A DNA stretch of 64,000 nt from Pseudomonadota bacterium (lineage in GTDB: Bacteria > Pseudomonadota > Gammaproteobacteria > Steroidobacterales > Steroidobacteraceae): positions 124,001 to 188,000 of the forward strand of contig JANXUT010000053.1 of the NCBI GenBank assembly GCA_025356075.1. The letters are read 5' to 3'. The position numbers and the translations under genes were made by a program. Each line of letters starts with the position of its first letter. Within the stretch, counting starts at the first letter, position 1. Under the pieces are notes generated by a model. The model saw nothing but the letters and a program-made list of their open reading frames with translations. It was not told where the DNA came from and did no database searches. Of this stretch, positions 35,996 through 47,432 are shown one piece after another.

Positions 35996-36883
35996 TCAGC
36001 GACGCCGGCCGACCAGGCCGACCCAGCCCTCGCGCTCGCGCGGAGGTTCCATATCAAACCACGGTCCGCAGGCGCTCGCCACGGCCTCGGCCTGCGCGGC
36101 AAGGAGGCCGGAGAGGACCAGCGACCCGCCACGGCGCGTGGCGGCGCCAAGGCGCGGGGCGAGCGCGATCAGGGGCTCGGCGAGGATGTTGGCGAGCACC
36201 ACGTCGGCGGCCGGGCCTAGGCCGACCTCGGCCGCGCGCACGGTGATCTGTGCCTCAACGGCATTGCGTGCGGCGTTCTCGCGCGTCGCGATCAGAGCCT
36301 GCGGGTCGATGTCGACGGCGAGCGCGCTCCGGGCGCCGAGGCGAAGGGCGGCGATCGCGAGGACCCCTGAGCCGCAGCCGACGTCGAGGACCGTCCGGCC
36401 CTGAAGTGTTGCGCCGTCGAGCCACTCAAGGCAGAGCGCGGTCGTCGGGTGGGTGCCGGTGCCGAAGGCGAGCCCGGGATCGAGCCACACGATGAGGGGC
36501 TCGGGGTCGCCGGCCTGTAGCGGCGGCGCCTGGCCGCCCGGGCAGATCCACAGCCGCCGGCCGAAGCGCATGGGCCGGAAGTCCTTCAGCCACTCGCGCT
36601 CCCAATGGCGGTCGGCGAGGAGCTCGCTCTGCACCTCGAGCGCCGGGGCGCCCAAGAGGCCCCGGAGCCGCAGGGTGAGCTCGGCCGGATCGAACCCGGC
36701 CGGATAGAGCGCGGACAGGAGCACGCGCGGCCAGAGGGGTGTCGCGCCGGGCGCGGGCTCGAGGATCGGCTCATCGCCCGCATCGCGCAGCGTCACGGCG
36801 ATCGCGCCCGTCTCGGTGCAGGCGGCTTCCACGCGCTCCGGCTCGAGGTCATCGAGGACGAGGTGGATCTGGAGGAACGGCAC
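35996..36883 (-). CDS. prmA: Ribosomal protein L11 methyltransferase
   Basis: Predicted 295-residue SAM enzyme that methylates lysines of ribosomal protein L11. N-terminal substrate-recognition part ('FLQIHLVLDDLEPERVEAAC', 'LKDFRPMRFGRRLWICP'), then 'LDPGLAFGTGTHPTTALCLEWL', motif I 'VLDVGCGSGVLAIAALRLGA' and 'VLANILAEPLIALAP'. Length equals the E. coli enzyme (293). GTG 36883 is the start; the ribosome-binding site is weak. It follows accC after 41 bp, a common gene order. Confidence 0.95.
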   Translation of the reverse strand: MPFLQIHLVLDDLEPERVEAACTETGAIAVTLRDAGDEPILEPAPGATPLWPRVLLSALYPAGFDPAELTLRLRGLLGAPALEVQSELLADRHWEREWLKDFRPMRFGRRLWICPGGQAPPLQAGDPEPLIVWLDPGLAFGTGTHPTTALCLEWLDGATLQGRTVLDVGCGSGVLAIAALRLGARSALAVDIDPQALIATRENAARNAVEAQITVRAAEVGLGPAADVVLANILAEPLIALAPRLGAATRRGGSLVLSGLLAAQAEAVASACGPWFDMEPPREREGWVGLVGRRR

Positions 36884-36924
36884 GACGTTGGTAGGAGCGA
36901 GGCGCGCCGGGCGCGCCGCCCGGC

Positions 36925-38268
36925 CTACTTGAGGCCGAGCCGCCGCTCGAGGTAATGGATGTCGAGGCCACCCTGCCGGAACGCGCTGTGGCCGAAGATC
37001 TCCTGGTGGAGCGGCGCGTTGGTCTTGATGCCCTCGACGACCATCTCGGAGAGGGCGTTGCGCATGCGGGCGATGGCCGTGTCGCGATCCTCGCCGTGCG
37101 CGATGACCTTCGCGACCAGCGAGTCGTAGTAAGGCGGCACGGTGTAGCCACTGTAGAGGTGGCTGTCGATGCGGATGCCGGGGCCTCCCGGCGGGTGCCA
37201 CAGCCGCACCGGCCCCGGGCTCGGCGCGAAGGTCTTCGGGTCCTCGGCGTTGATCCGGCACTCGATGGCATGGCCGCGGATCTCGATGTCCTGCTGGCGG
37301 AACGGCAGCTTCTCGCCGGCCGCGATCCTAAGCTGCAGCTTCACGAGGTCGATGCCCGTGACCATCTCGGTCACCGGGTGCTCGACCTGGATGCGGGTGT
37401 TCATCTCGATGAAGTAGAAGTTGCCGTCCTCGTAGAGGAACTCGAGCGTGCCGGCGCCGCGATAGCCCACGCGCTTCAGTGCGCGGGTGATGCTCTCGAT
37501 CATGGCCTGGCGCTGCGCCTCGGTGAGGCCGGGGGCCGGGGCCTCCTCGACGATCTTCTGGTGGCGGCGCTGCAGCGAGCAGTCGCGCTCGCCGAGCACC
37601 GCGACGTTGCCGTGGCTGTCGGCGACGACCTGGAACTCGATGTGGCGCGGCCGCTCGAGGAATTTCTCCATGTAGACCATGTCGTTGCCGAATGCGGCGA
37701 GCGCCTCGGCCTTGGTCACGTTGATGGCGTTCAGCAGCGCCGCATCGGAGTGCACCGCGCGCATGCCGCGCCCGCCGCCGCCGCCGGAGGCCTTGATGAT
37801 GACCGGATAGCCGATCTGCCGGCCGATGCGGCGGTTCTCATCGCCGTCGGCGCCCAGCGGCTCGCCGGAGCCCGGCACGCACGGGACCCCGGCTTCCTTC
37901 ATCGTGCGGATCGCCGAGACCTTGTCGCCCATGAGCCTGATGGTCTCGGCCTTGGGGCCGACGAAGATGAAGCCCGACTTCTCCACGCGCTCGGCGAAAT
38001 CGGCGTTTTCCGACAGGAAGCCGTAGCCGGGATGGATCCCGACCGCATCGGTCACCTCGGCGGCCGAGATGAGCGCGGGCATGTTGAGGTAGCTGTCCTT
38101 GGCGGCCGGCGGGCCGATGCAGACCGTCTCGTCGGCGAGCAGCACGTGCTTTAGGTTGTTGTCGGCGGTCGAGTGCACGGCGACCGTCTTGATGCCGAGC
38201 TCGCGGCACGCGCGCAGCACCCGAAGGGCAATCTCGCCGCGGTTGGCGATCAGGACTTTGTCGAGCAT
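36925..38268 (-). CDS. accC: Acetyl-CoA carboxylase, biotin carboxylase subunit
   Basis: Predicted 447-residue ATP-grasp enzyme that carboxylates biotin on AccB, first step of fatty-acid synthesis. '[20 protein letters not shown]' opens the protein, the glycine-rich ATP lid is '[13 protein letters not shown]', and '[20 protein letters not shown]' and '[18 protein letters not shown]' carry catalytic and metal-binding residues. Length equals E. coli AccC (449). Nine bases after accB. Confidence 0.98.
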   Translation of the reverse strand: MLDKVLIANRGEIALRVLRACRELGIKTVAVHSTADNNLKHVLLADETVCIGPPAAKDSYLNMPALISAAEVTDAVGIHPGYGFLSENADFAERVEKSGFIFVGPKAETIRLMGDKVSAIRTMKEAGVPCVPGSGEPLGADGDENRRIGRQIGYPVIIKASGGGGGRGMRAVHSDAALLNAINVTKAEALAAFGNDMVYMEKFLERPRHIEFQVVADSHGNVAVLGERDCSLQRRHQKIVEEAPAPGLTEAQRQAMIESITRALKRVGYRGAGTLEFLYEDGNFYFIEMNTRIQVEHPVTEMVTGIDLVKLQLRIAAGEKLPFRQQDIEIRGHAIECRINAEDPKTFAPSPGPVRLWHPPGGPGIRIDSHLYSGYTVPPYYDSLVAKVIAHGEDRDTAIARMRNALSEMVVEGIKTNAPLHQEIFGHSAFRQGGLDIHYLERRLGLK

Positions 38269-38277
38269 GCCCGGGCG

Positions 38278-38733
38278 CTACTCGATCACGAACAGCGGCT
38301 GGCCGAACTCGACCGGATCGCCGTTCTTGACGAGCACGGCCGCGATCCGGCCGCTCTTGTCCGACTCGATCTGGTTCATCATCTTCATCGCCTCGATGAT
38401 GCAGAGCGTCTGGCCGACCTTGACCTCGCTGCCGATGTCGACGAAGGCCTTGGCGCCGGGTGCCGCCGATGCGTAGAACGTGCCGACCATCGGCGCCGTC
38501 ACGCTGTTCTCGGGGCGCGTCGCCTCCGGCTCATCGACCGGCGCGCGGGCGGGCGCGGCGGGCAGGGCGGCGGGGGCCGCCGCGGGGCCCGGGGCGGCCT
38601 GCACGTAGGTCGTGACCGGGGCGGCCCCGTGCCGGCTGATCCTGACCGACTCCTCGCCCTCCTTGATCTCGATCTCGGCGACGCCCGATTCCTCGAGAAG
38701 CTCGATCAGCTTCTTGACCTTGCGAATGTCCAT
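38278..38733 (-). CDS. accB: Acetyl-CoA carboxylase, biotin carboxyl carrier protein
   Basis: Predicted 151-residue carrier. N-terminal '[17 protein letters not shown]', an Ala/Pro-rich linker (about residues 46-70) and a C-terminal biotinyl domain with the modified lysine K117 in 'EAMKMMN'. BirA attaches biotin there, and AccC then carboxylates it. Seventeen bases after aroQ and nine before accC. Confidence 0.98.
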   Translation of the reverse strand: MDIRKVKKLIELLEESGVAEIEIKEGEESVRISRHGAAPVTTYVQAAPGPAAAPAALPAAPARAPVDEPEATRPENSVTAPMVGTFYASAAPGAKAFVDIGSEVKVGQTLCIIEAMKMMNQIESDKSGRIAAVLVKNGDPVEFGQPLFVIE

Positions 38734-38750
38734 CTAGGGTTCCTTGGTTC

Positions 38751-39197
38751 TCAGCCGGCCGACCCGAGGCGCCGAAGCGCGGCCTCGAGAGCGAGTTCGT
38801 AGCCGATCGGTCCGCAGCCGACGATGACGCCCGCGGCGACCGCGGACAGGTAGGAGTGGTGCCTGAACGCCTCGCGCGCATACACGTTCGAGATGTGGAC
38901 CTCGTAGAACGGCAGCCCGACGCCTGCGAACGCATCGCGAAGCGCGACGCTCGTGTGGGTCAAGGCGCCCGCATTGACGATGATCGCGTCGATTCCGGCG
39001 CCTTTGGCGGCCTGGACCTGGGCGATCAGCTCGTGCTCGGCGTTCGACTGGAAGGCAACGATCGAGGCGCCACGCCGCTGCGCGGCGCTCTCGAGCCGGC
39101 CGATGATCGTCGCCAGAGTGTCCGACCCGTAGACGCTGGGTTCGCGCGTGCCGAGCAGGTTCAGGTTCGGTCCGTTCAGAACCAGAATCCGCGCCAT
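38751..39197 (-). CDS. aroQ: 3-dehydroquinate dehydratase, type II
   Basis: Predicted 148-residue shikimate-pathway enzyme. '[21 protein letters not shown]' includes the catalytic tyrosine Y23, '[10 protein letters not shown]' and '[17 protein letters not shown]' follow, and '[17 protein letters not shown]' holds the catalytic His. Forms a dodecamer in relatives. ATG 39197 has GGAGGGAG upstream. First gene of the operon aroQ-accB-accC; the promoter must lie in the 131-bp gap toward the TlpA gene, where TACACT (39228-39233, reverse) is the only plausible -10. Confidence 0.97.
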   Translation of the reverse strand: MARILVLNGPNLNLLGTREPSVYGSDTLATIIGRLESAAQRRGASIVAFQSNAEHELIAQVQAAKGAGIDAIIVNAGALTHTSVALRDAFAGVGLPFYEVHISNVYAREAFRHHSYLSAVAAGVIVGCGPIGYELALEAALRRLGSAG

Positions 39198-39328
39198 CGG
39201 CTCCCTCCGGCCGTGTCGAGGGAGCGGAGTGTAACCGCAATTCCTCGCCAGCGCGCATATCGGGCGCGATCAGCGCCGATTTGCAGTGAACCTGACGGTA
39301 TATGGACGGGAGCTAGGTGTTCGCCGTA

Positions 39329-40021
39329 CTAGCCGGCGTGGCCGGCATCGTCGGGCGGAAGCGCCGCAAGGGCAGCCCGGACCGCCGCGCGGGCATCGGC
39401 CGGACTCAATTCACCGGTCTCGGCCCGCAGCACGACGGCAAGGATCGCGCGTGCGGTCGGCTCGTGCAACTCCCCGACATGGATCATCAGGATCCGGCCC
39501 TTCGCATCGACGAACGCGGTGAACGGAAAGACGGGCTCCGTGACCCCGAACGCCGCCGCCGCGTCGATTCCGTCCTGATCGCCGACGAGGACCGGGTAAT
39601 CGACCGGAAACTTCGACACATAGGTCTTGACGTCCGCTGCAATATCGACGGCGATACCTATGACTTCGACGCCTTTAGGAGCGTATTCATGCTGGATACG
39701 GTTGAGGAGCGGCATCTCGCGGCGGCAGGGCGCGCACCACGTTGCCCAGAAGTTCACGATGAGGGGCTTGCCGTCCCACTCGGTGATCGAGCGCGTCCTG
39801 CCGAGGAGGTCCGGGAGCGCGAACACGGGCCGCAGCGTCGGAACCGTCTCGCCGGCGGGCGCCGCCGTCGCGGGAGCCGTGCGAGCCCCGGGTGGGAGCT
39901 CGGCGATCGCGGCCGTCGGTGTCGCGCGCGGGTGCAGGCGTTCGTAGACGAAGGCGCCGAGGACCGCCGCCCCGAGCAGGGCAAATCCCACGAACGTGAG
40001 CGCGAGCGGGCGCGAGATCAA
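39329..40021 (-). CDS. TlpA/DsbE-type membrane-anchored thioredoxin
   Basis: Predicted 230-residue protein with an N-terminal membrane anchor ('ALTFVGFALLGAAVLGAFVY') and a periplasmic thioredoxin domain with active site WCAPC (C96, C99) in 'IVNFWATWCAPCRREMPLL'. Proteins of this type reduce disulfides, for example in cytochrome c or copper-site assembly, using electrons from DsbD. That fits its position: TTG 40021 overlaps the dsbD stop (TTGA). 'FPFTAFVD' gives the cis-proline. Confidence 0.87.
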   Translation of the reverse strand: MISRPLALTFVGFALLGAAVLGAFVYERLHPRATPTAAIAELPPGARTAPATAAPAGETVPTLRPVFALPDLLGRTRSITEWDGKPLIVNFWATWCAPCRREMPLLNRIQHEYAPKGVEVIGIAVDIAADVKTYVSKFPVDYPVLVGDQDGIDAAAAFGVTEPVFPFTAFVDAKGRILMIHVGELHEPTARAILAVVLRAETGELSPADARAAVRAALAALPPDDAGHAG

Positions 40022-42270
40022 GGTGCCGTCTCGAACCGCTTCAGGTGCGCCAGGAACTTGTCGCCGGCGACGAAGCCGACCAAGCGGAAGTTGAGGCGCT
40101 CCTTGCCGTCGGCGGCGAAGAACGCGGTCGTCGGCGGGCCGATGATGCCGAAGCGCTTGAGCAGCGCCTGGTCGTCCGGGCCGTTGGCCGTCACGTCGGC
40201 CTTCAGCAGCACGAACGAGGCGAGGGCGCTACGGACCGCGGGCTCGCTATAGGTGTGCGACTCCATCTCCTTGCACGACACGCACCAGTCGGCATAGAAG
40301 TCGAGCAGCACGGGCTTGCCGGCGCGGCCTGCGGCGGCGAGCTCGGCATCGAGCTCGGCGGTCGTGTGGATCATCTTGAACGGCAGCGGTTCGATCGTCT
40401 TCGCGGCGCCGAAGACTCCGGTGCCGGCGAGCGGGTGGAGCGGGTTCGTGCCGCCCAATGCGGCGCTCGTGAGCAGCGCGAGGCCGTACACGGCGACCAC
40501 GCTGCCCGCGGCCCAGCGCAGCGGCGTGCGCCTGCCGCCGCGCAGCCCGACCCCGAGCAGCACCCACACGCCCGCGAAAGCGACCGCGGCCCATAGCACC
40601 ATCTCGAGGCGCGCCGGCAGCAGCCGGTCGAGCATCCACGCGGCGACGCCAAGGAACACGACGCCGAATACCGCCTTGACGGTCTCCATCCACGGGCCCG
40701 CCTTCGGCAGCAGCTTGCCGGCCGAGGCGCCGACCACGAGCAGCGGCATGCCCATGCCGATCGCCAGCGAGAACAGCGCGAGCGCACCGCGCACCACGTC
40801 GCCCGACTGGCCAATGAAGACCAGCACCGCGACGAGCGGCGGGGCGACGCACGCCGTGACGACGAGCGAGGACAGGGCGCCCATGAGGGCCGTCGACAGG
40901 AACTTGCCGCCCTGGATCTTGTTGCTGGCGCTCGCGAACTTCGTCTGCAGTGCCGAGGGCATCTGCAGCTCGAAGAAGCCGAACATCGCCGCCGCCAGCA
41001 CGACGAACAGGCCCGCGAACAGCACCAGGATCCACGGCTGCTGGAAGAAGGACTGCGCCTGCTTGCCGGCGAGCGCCGCCACGGCCCCGGCAATGGTGTA
41101 GGTGATCGCCATGCCGAGCACGTAGGCGAGCGCGAGCGAGAACCCGCGCAGCGGCGTCACCCGCTCGCCGTCGCCGGCGATGATCCCGGACAGGATCGGC
41201 ACCATCGGCAGCACGCACGGGGTCAGCGCGAGCAGCAGCCCCGAGGCGAAGAACGTCGCGATCATCACCCACAGGCTTCCCGACACGATCACCGCGCGCA
41301 GCCGATCCTGCTCGGAGACGAGCGCGCCGCCGCCCGGTGTGCTGGCGGCGGTCGCCTCGGTCGCGCTCGCGGCGGGCAGGGCGAGGTCGAGCAGCTGCGT
41401 CTGCGGCGGGTAGCACAGGCCCTTGTCCGCGCAGCCCTGGTAGGTGACCTTGAGCGCGAGCGAGCCTGCGGCCGCGCTCGCGCGGGCGTAGGGCACCGTC
41501 GCCTCGAGCGCTTGCCGGTAGATCTCCTGCTCGCCGAAGTAGTCGTCCTTGTGCGGCAGTCCCGTCGGCAGCACGATCGCCCCGACCTGCGCGGTCGAGC
41601 CTGCACCGCTCGCGCCAATCCGGGCCTTGTAGAGGTAGTAGCCGGGCGCGATGGCGAAGTGCAGGCGCACCGCGTTCGCGCCCGGCGCATCGGCCGTCAT
41701 CACGAAGGCCTGCTCGACGGGCAGGAAGTCATCGGCGGCGGCGGTCGAGCCGCCGGTCAGCTTGCCGAGCAAGCCGCCCGCGGCGGCGGGCGGGGTCACG
41801 ACCGCGGGCAGGCGGACGCTCGTCGGCCAGCTCTGCGGCGGGTAGCACAGGCCCTTGTCCGCGCAGCCCTGCAGCTTCAGCTTCACCAGGATCGCGGCGG
41901 GCAGCGCGCCGGTCGCGCTGTAGGGCACGCGGATCGCGATGCCGCCGCGGTAGATCTCCTGGTCGCCGAAGTAGTCGTCGTGGTGGGGCAGGCCCTTCGG
42001 GAACTCCGGGGCGCCGAGCACGACCCCGGGGGTCTGACTCTCAAAGCCGAGGCGCTTCTGGTAGAGGTAGTAGCCGCTGCGGATGTTGTAGTTGACGATG
42101 ATCGCGTGCGCGTCGGCCTGAACCGCGTACTCGAATACCTTCTCGACCGGCAGGAAGTCGTCCTCCGCGCGCGCGCGGGGGGCCACGAGCGTCAGGGCGG
42201 CGAGGAGCACGGGGCCGAGCACGCGAAGGCTAGCCAGCACGCGGGCGGTTCGGAGGGGGAGCGCAGTCAT
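40018..42270 (-). CDS. dsbD: Thiol:disulfide interchange protein DsbD with duplicated N-terminal domain
   Basis: Predicted 750-residue inner-membrane protein that moves electrons from cytoplasmic thioredoxin to periplasmic partners. After a signal peptide ('APRARA') come two copies of the immunoglobulin-like alpha domain, about residues 36-150 (C136, C142) and 179-293 (C280, C286), each ending '[13 protein letters not shown]'. E. coli DsbD has one. The membrane part has C352 in '[10 protein letters not shown]' and a second cysteine in 'VTACVAPPL'. The C-terminal thioredoxin domain has CVSC (663-666). Start ATG 42270. Divergent from groES across 324 bp and overlapping the TlpA gene. Confidence 0.95.
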   Translation of the reverse strand: MTALPLRTARVLASLRVLGPVLLAALTLVAPRARAEDDFLPVEKVFEYAVQADAHAIIVNYNIRSGYYLYQKRLGFESQTPGVVLGAPEFPKGLPHHDDYFGDQEIYRGGIAIRVPYSATGALPAAILVKLKLQGCADKGLCYPPQSWPTSVRLPAVVTPPAAAGGLLGKLTGGSTAAADDFLPVEQAFVMTADAPGANAVRLHFAIAPGYYLYKARIGASGAGSTAQVGAIVLPTGLPHKDDYFGEQEIYRQALEATVPYARASAAAGSLALKVTYQGCADKGLCYPPQTQLLDLALPAASATEATAASTPGGGALVSEQDRLRAVIVSGSLWVMIATFFASGLLLALTPCVLPMVPILSGIIAGDGERVTPLRGFSLALAYVLGMAITYTIAGAVAALAGKQAQSFFQQPWILVLFAGLFVVLAAAMFGFFELQMPSALQTKFASASNKIQGGKFLSTALMGALSSLVVTACVAPPLVAVLVFIGQSGDVVRGALALFSLAIGMGMPLLVVGASAGKLLPKAGPWMETVKAVFGVVFLGVAAWMLDRLLPARLEMVLWAAVAFAGVWVLLGVGLRGGRRTPLRWAAGSVVAVYGLALLTSAALGGTNPLHPLAGTGVFGAAKTIEPLPFKMIHTTAELDAELAAAGRAGKPVLLDFYADWCVSCKEMESHTYSEPAVRSALASFVLLKADVTANGPDDQALLKRFGIIGPPTTAFFAADGKERLNFRLVGFVAGDKFLAHLKRFETAP
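41400..41439. repeat. Direct repeat copy 1 in dsbD (40 bp)
   Basis: Identical over 40 bases to 41832-41871. Encodes the [11 protein letters not shown] segment of the second alpha domain. Such perfect identity across two protein domains suggests recent duplication or gene conversion, or strong selection on codons. Confidence 0.9.
41832..41871. repeat. Direct repeat copy 2 in dsbD (40 bp)
   Basis: Identical over 40 bases to 41400-41439, same orientation, 432 bp apart. It encodes the same segment in the first alpha domain. Confidence 0.9.
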
Positions 42271-42469
42271 GATCTAGGCCACCTTGCGTCGACGCCCCGC
42301 GGCCGGGGCGGCACGGGCCCGGAGTCGCCGGGCGCGGTCGGAAGAATCATCAGGAAATACAGAATCTTAGGGACAGTCCCGGATCCGGGAAGTTCAGCGC
42401 CAGCGAGCATAACGGCGCCACCGCACCCTGTCACGGCGGATCCGTCACGAATACAGGTGCCGAAACGCC

Positions 42470-42497
42470 TTGAAATGCACCGGAACGTCGCTATCAT
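42470..42497 (+). promoter_or_regulatory. groESL promoter
   Basis: TTGAAA (42470-42475), 16-base spacer, TATCAT (42492-42497, five of six matches to the sigma70 -10). The -35 also reads CTTGAAA, the sigma32 form, though no sigma32 -10 (CCCCAT-type) follows. The -10 touches the CIRCE element, so HrcA bound there would block RNA polymerase. Confidence 0.65.
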
Positions 42498-42523
42498 TAG
42501 CAGCCAACGGGGGAGAGTGCTAA
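42497..42523. promoter_or_regulatory. CIRCE operator (HrcA binding site)
   Basis: Inverted repeat TTAGCAGCC - nine bases - GAGTGCTAA. The consensus is TTAGCACTC-N9-GAGTGCTAA: the right arm matches fully and the left arm at seven of nine. Position just upstream of groES is where HrcA represses chaperonin genes in many bacteria. hrcA itself is not in the window. Confidence 0.9.
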
Positions 42524-42594
42524 CAGCCCCTCCCCGAACTGCCGGCCCCTCGAGGGGCCCCGGATTTCCTAATGACTCCCTCAGGAGGACAACG

Positions 42595-44585
<1,991 letters not shown>

Positions 44586-44596
44586 TCCCGCCGTTT

Positions 44597-44618
44597 CGGC
44601 CGGGCGCGAGCCCGGCCG
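44597..44618 (+). other. Stable hairpin after groEL
   Basis: CGGCCGGGC (44597-44605) and GCCCGGCCG (44610-44618) pair around a GCGA tetraloop 12 bp after the groEL stop. No T-run follows, so it is more likely an RNA 3'-protecting hairpin than a terminator. Confidence 0.5.
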
Positions 44619-44646
44619 GGACAGATTGGTCTTGACCGAAAGGTCC

Positions 44647-44678
44647 ACGAAGCCCCGCCCTGCGGGGCTTCGTCGTTT
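44647..44678 (+). terminator. Rho-independent terminator of groESL
   Basis: Twelve-base-pair stem, arms 44647-44658 and 44662-44673 (ACGAAGCCCCGC / GCGGGGCTTCGT), three-base loop, followed by CGTTT. It ends the chaperonin operon about 60 bp after the stop codon. Confidence 0.85.
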
Positions 44679-44771
44679 GGGGCAACTCCCCTTCGGCTAT
44701 GCTCGGCGCCTTCAGCGAACTTCGCCCGCGCCGCCGGCGGAACTCGCGGTCAGGAGCGCGAGGCTGTCCGG

Positions 44772-47324
44772 ATGAAGCGACGCGGCGTGCAAGCTCGTGT
44801 GTCGATCCTCGCGCTGGCGCTCCTCGCCGCGACCGCGGCCGCCTCGGGTGCCGCGCGCGACTCGATCGATTGGCGCGGCAGCTCGGTGAGCGTGCGCGCG
44901 GACTCAAGCGGGCCGGGCGCGAGCTATGCGTTCGCCGTCACGGACCCGGATGGCACCGTGCGCACGCGCACCGTCAGCGAGCCCGCCGGTCGCCCCTACG
45001 TCAGGACCGGGAATGCGCTCTTCGACGGCGCATTCGCGCTCGCGCAAGTCGAGCTTGCCGCCGACAGCGTCGCGGCGATCACCGACGGCGCCTTCAACGA
45101 CGGTGCGCCGCTCGCCTGCGAGTGCTTCGAAACCGGCGAGAAGTGGCACTACGTGTGGACGCGCGACCTGTCGTACGCCGCGGACCTTGGGCTTTCGTAC
45201 CTCGATCCCGCGCGTACGCGCACCTCGCTCCTCTTCAAGGAATCCGGCGTCCGCCCGACGCTCATCGCACGGGGCGTCGCGCCCGTGCAAGTCATCGCGC
45301 AGGACACCGGCAGCGGCGGCAGCTGGCCGGTCAGTTCCGATCGCGTGGTGTGGATCCACGCCGCCCTCGATACGCTCGCCGCTCTCGAGGCGCGCCCTGC
45401 CGCCGGGTTCGGCCGGCTCATCTACCGGATCGCCCGCGACACGCTCGCGCAGGACCGCGCCTATGCCTACGACGCGCGCGTCGGGCTCTACCGCGGCGAG
45501 ACTTCGTTTCTGGACTGGCGCGAGCAGAACTACCCGGCCTTCACCGCAACCGACACGCGTACGATCGCCGAGTCCTACGCGCTCTCGACGAACGTGCTGC
45601 ACGTCGTGGCGCTCGAGGACGCGGCCGGGCTCGCAAGCCGCTTCGGCGCGCCCGCGGCCGCGGCGGTCTATCGCGCCGAGGCGACGGCGCTGCGCCGCGC
45701 GATCAACCAGAGATTCTGGATCGCGGAGGCGGGCCTTTACGCGAGCTACCTGATGCCAGGCGTTCGCCCCTGGCCGGTACCGACGTACGACCTCCTCGGC
45801 GAATCGCTCGCCGTCATCCACGGCGTCGCCGACGCCGCCCGCGCGCGCATCATCGTGAGCTCCTATCCGAGTACGGCGGCCGGGCCGCCGGTCATCTGGC
45901 CTGAACTCCCCGGCATCGCGATCTACCACAACCGGGCCATCTGGCCGTTCGTGACGGCCTATGCGCTCAAGGCCGCGATCGCCGCCCGCGCGGCCGAGCG
46001 GACTGAGGCGTACTTCGCATCGTTGCTCCGCGGAGCTGCGCTTGCGCTCTCCAATCACGAGAACTTCGAGTTCCTGACGCAGGCAACCGCGTTCGCCGAC
46101 GGGCCGCTGTCGGGACCGGTCGTCAATTCGCCGCGCCAGCTGTGGTCGGTCGCCGCCTATGCGGGGGCCGTCATCGACGGGCTCTTCGGGATCCGGGTCG
46201 GCGCGCTCGCGCTCAGCATCGAGCCGCACCTGCCGGTCAACCTCGCGTGGCGGCTGTTCGGGGACGAGAGGTCGCTGGTGCTCAAGGGCCTCAGCGTCCA
46301 CGGCCGCGCGCTCAGCGTCACGTTGCTCCGCCCGGCGACCGCCGCCGCGGATGGCTGGCTCGAGGGATCGACCGTATCGCTCAACGGGCGGCCGCTCGCA
46401 GCCCCTGGGATCCGCTACGCAGAGCTTCGCTCGGATGGCATCAACGAGGTCACCGTCCGGCTTCGCGTTCGCGCCGCCGACTCGCCGCCGCCGCGGATCC
46501 TCGCGCCGAGCGACCCGCTCGCACCCACCCTGGCCGAGCACGAGGCGCTTTACGGGCCGCCTTCGCCCGCCGCGCCCATCGCGCGGCGCGATGGCGCCGT
46601 GGTGCGCCTCGAGCTCCCGGTGCCCGCCGCGAGGACGACGCTCGAGGTCTACCGCGACGGCGCGCGTCTGCCGCCGCAAGGCGCCGCGGGCGTCCTCGAG
46701 GACCGGCCCCCCGACGCGCGCGCGACAACGTGCTACTCGCTCGTGCAGCGCTGGTCGGACGGTGGCCACGCCTCGCTCCCCGGGCCCGCGACCTGCGTCG
46801 CGGCGGCGGACTCAAAAGGCGCGCTGGGCGTCGATTCGAAGTCGGTGAACCTGCAAGGGGCGCGGCTCGGCCGCGACGCGACGGGGCGTGCGCTGCTCGA
46901 GGACTGGGGACTCCCGTCCCAAGCGCTCGAGCTCAAGTTCGTGCCGACGGCGACGGGGCTGCAGCGGCTGCGCGTCAACTACACGAAGTCCGCGGCCCCG
47001 GTGAACACCGGCATCACCGCCGCGGTCAAGCAGGTGACGGCACGCTGCGGCGGGCAGCCGGCGAGCGAGAAGGGCACGGTCGTGATGCCGCACCTCGGGC
47101 GCGGCACCGCCGAGGGGGCGTCGACCGCGTTCGTGTTCCATGCCACCGCCGGGCGCGCCTGCCGGGTGCGCCTCTCGGACGGCTTCAACATGTCCTATCT
47201 CGAGCACTTTCGCCTCTACACGGGCGGCGAGGGCGGTCGCGACGGGCCGCGCAACCGCGCGACGCTGAGCGGCTTCCTGTTCGACTTTCTCGGCGCGGCG
47301 CCGCTCGCCGATGCGAAGCGCTAG
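44772..47324 (+). CDS. Secreted six-hairpin glycosidase-like protein
   Basis: Predicted 850-residue exported protein with a signal peptide ('SILALALLAATAAASGAA'). The middle (about residues 80-480) looks like an (alpha/alpha)6-barrel of the six-hairpin glycosidases: 'HYVWTRDLSYAADLG' resembles the 'W.RD' substrate loop of glucoamylase- and GH63-like enzymes, with 'GSWPVSSDRVVWIHAA', 'SFLDWREQNYP', 'IWPFVTAYALKAA' and 'NSPRQLWSVAAYAG' following. The last third is beta-rich, probably carbohydrate-binding. I do not recognise an exact family or substrate. ATG 44772 is 94 bp after the groESL terminator. The following genes are glycosyltransferases, which suggests a role in cell-surface glycan handling. 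Confidence 0.72.
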   Translation: MKRRGVQARVSILALALLAATAAASGAARDSIDWRGSSVSVRADSSGPGASYAFAVTDPDGTVRTRTVSEPAGRPYVRTGNALFDGAFALAQVELAADSVAAITDGAFNDGAPLACECFETGEKWHYVWTRDLSYAADLGLSYLDPARTRTSLLFKESGVRPTLIARGVAPVQVIAQDTGSGGSWPVSSDRVVWIHAALDTLAALEARPAAGFGRLIYRIARDTLAQDRAYAYDARVGLYRGETSFLDWREQNYPAFTATDTRTIAESYALSTNVLHVVALEDAAGLASRFGAPAAAAVYRAEATALRRAINQRFWIAEAGLYASYLMPGVRPWPVPTYDLLGESLAVIHGVADAARARIIVSSYPSTAAGPPVIWPELPGIAIYHNRAIWPFVTAYALKAAIAARAAERTEAYFASLLRGAALALSNHENFEFLTQATAFADGPLSGPVVNSPRQLWSVAAYAGAVIDGLFGIRVGALALSIEPHLPVNLAWRLFGDERSLVLKGLSVHGRALSVTLLRPATAAADGWLEGSTVSLNGRPLAAPGIRYAELRSDGINEVTVRLRVRAADSPPPRILAPSDPLAPTLAEHEALYGPPSPAAPIARRDGAVVRLELPVPAARTTLEVYRDGARLPPQGAAGVLEDRPPDARATTCYSLVQRWSDGGHASLPGPATCVAAADSKGALGVDSKSVNLQGARLGRDATGRALLEDWGLPSQALELKFVPTATGLQRLRVNYTKSAAPVNTGITAAVKQVTARCGGQPASEKGTVVMPHLGRGTAEGASTAFVFHATAGRACRVRLSDGFNMSYLEHFRLYTGGEGGRDGPRNRATLSGFLFDFLGAAPLADAKR

Positions 47325-47432
47325 CCGGGATGCGACGCCAGCGTCCGTGCCGATTGGCCTCGGTCGATCCGATGCGTAGAGTCGGCGCGTGGCAAGCCCC
47401 ATGACGCCCTTCGACCCGGTCGGCCGGCCGTG

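Larger units (their letters stand above)
42271..42594. other. Divergent dsbD / groES intergenic region, 324 bp
   Basis: No gene is seen. The right half carries the groES promoter and CIRCE operator (listed separately). The left half, before about 42420, contains GC-rich sequence with an AT-richer patch near 42345-42370, where the dsbD promoter may lie, but I cannot assign its boxes. Confidence 0.6.

Noticed and set aside
44597..44618. First hairpin after groEL as the terminator
   Set aside because: No T-run follows; the second hairpin at 44647-44673 fits better.
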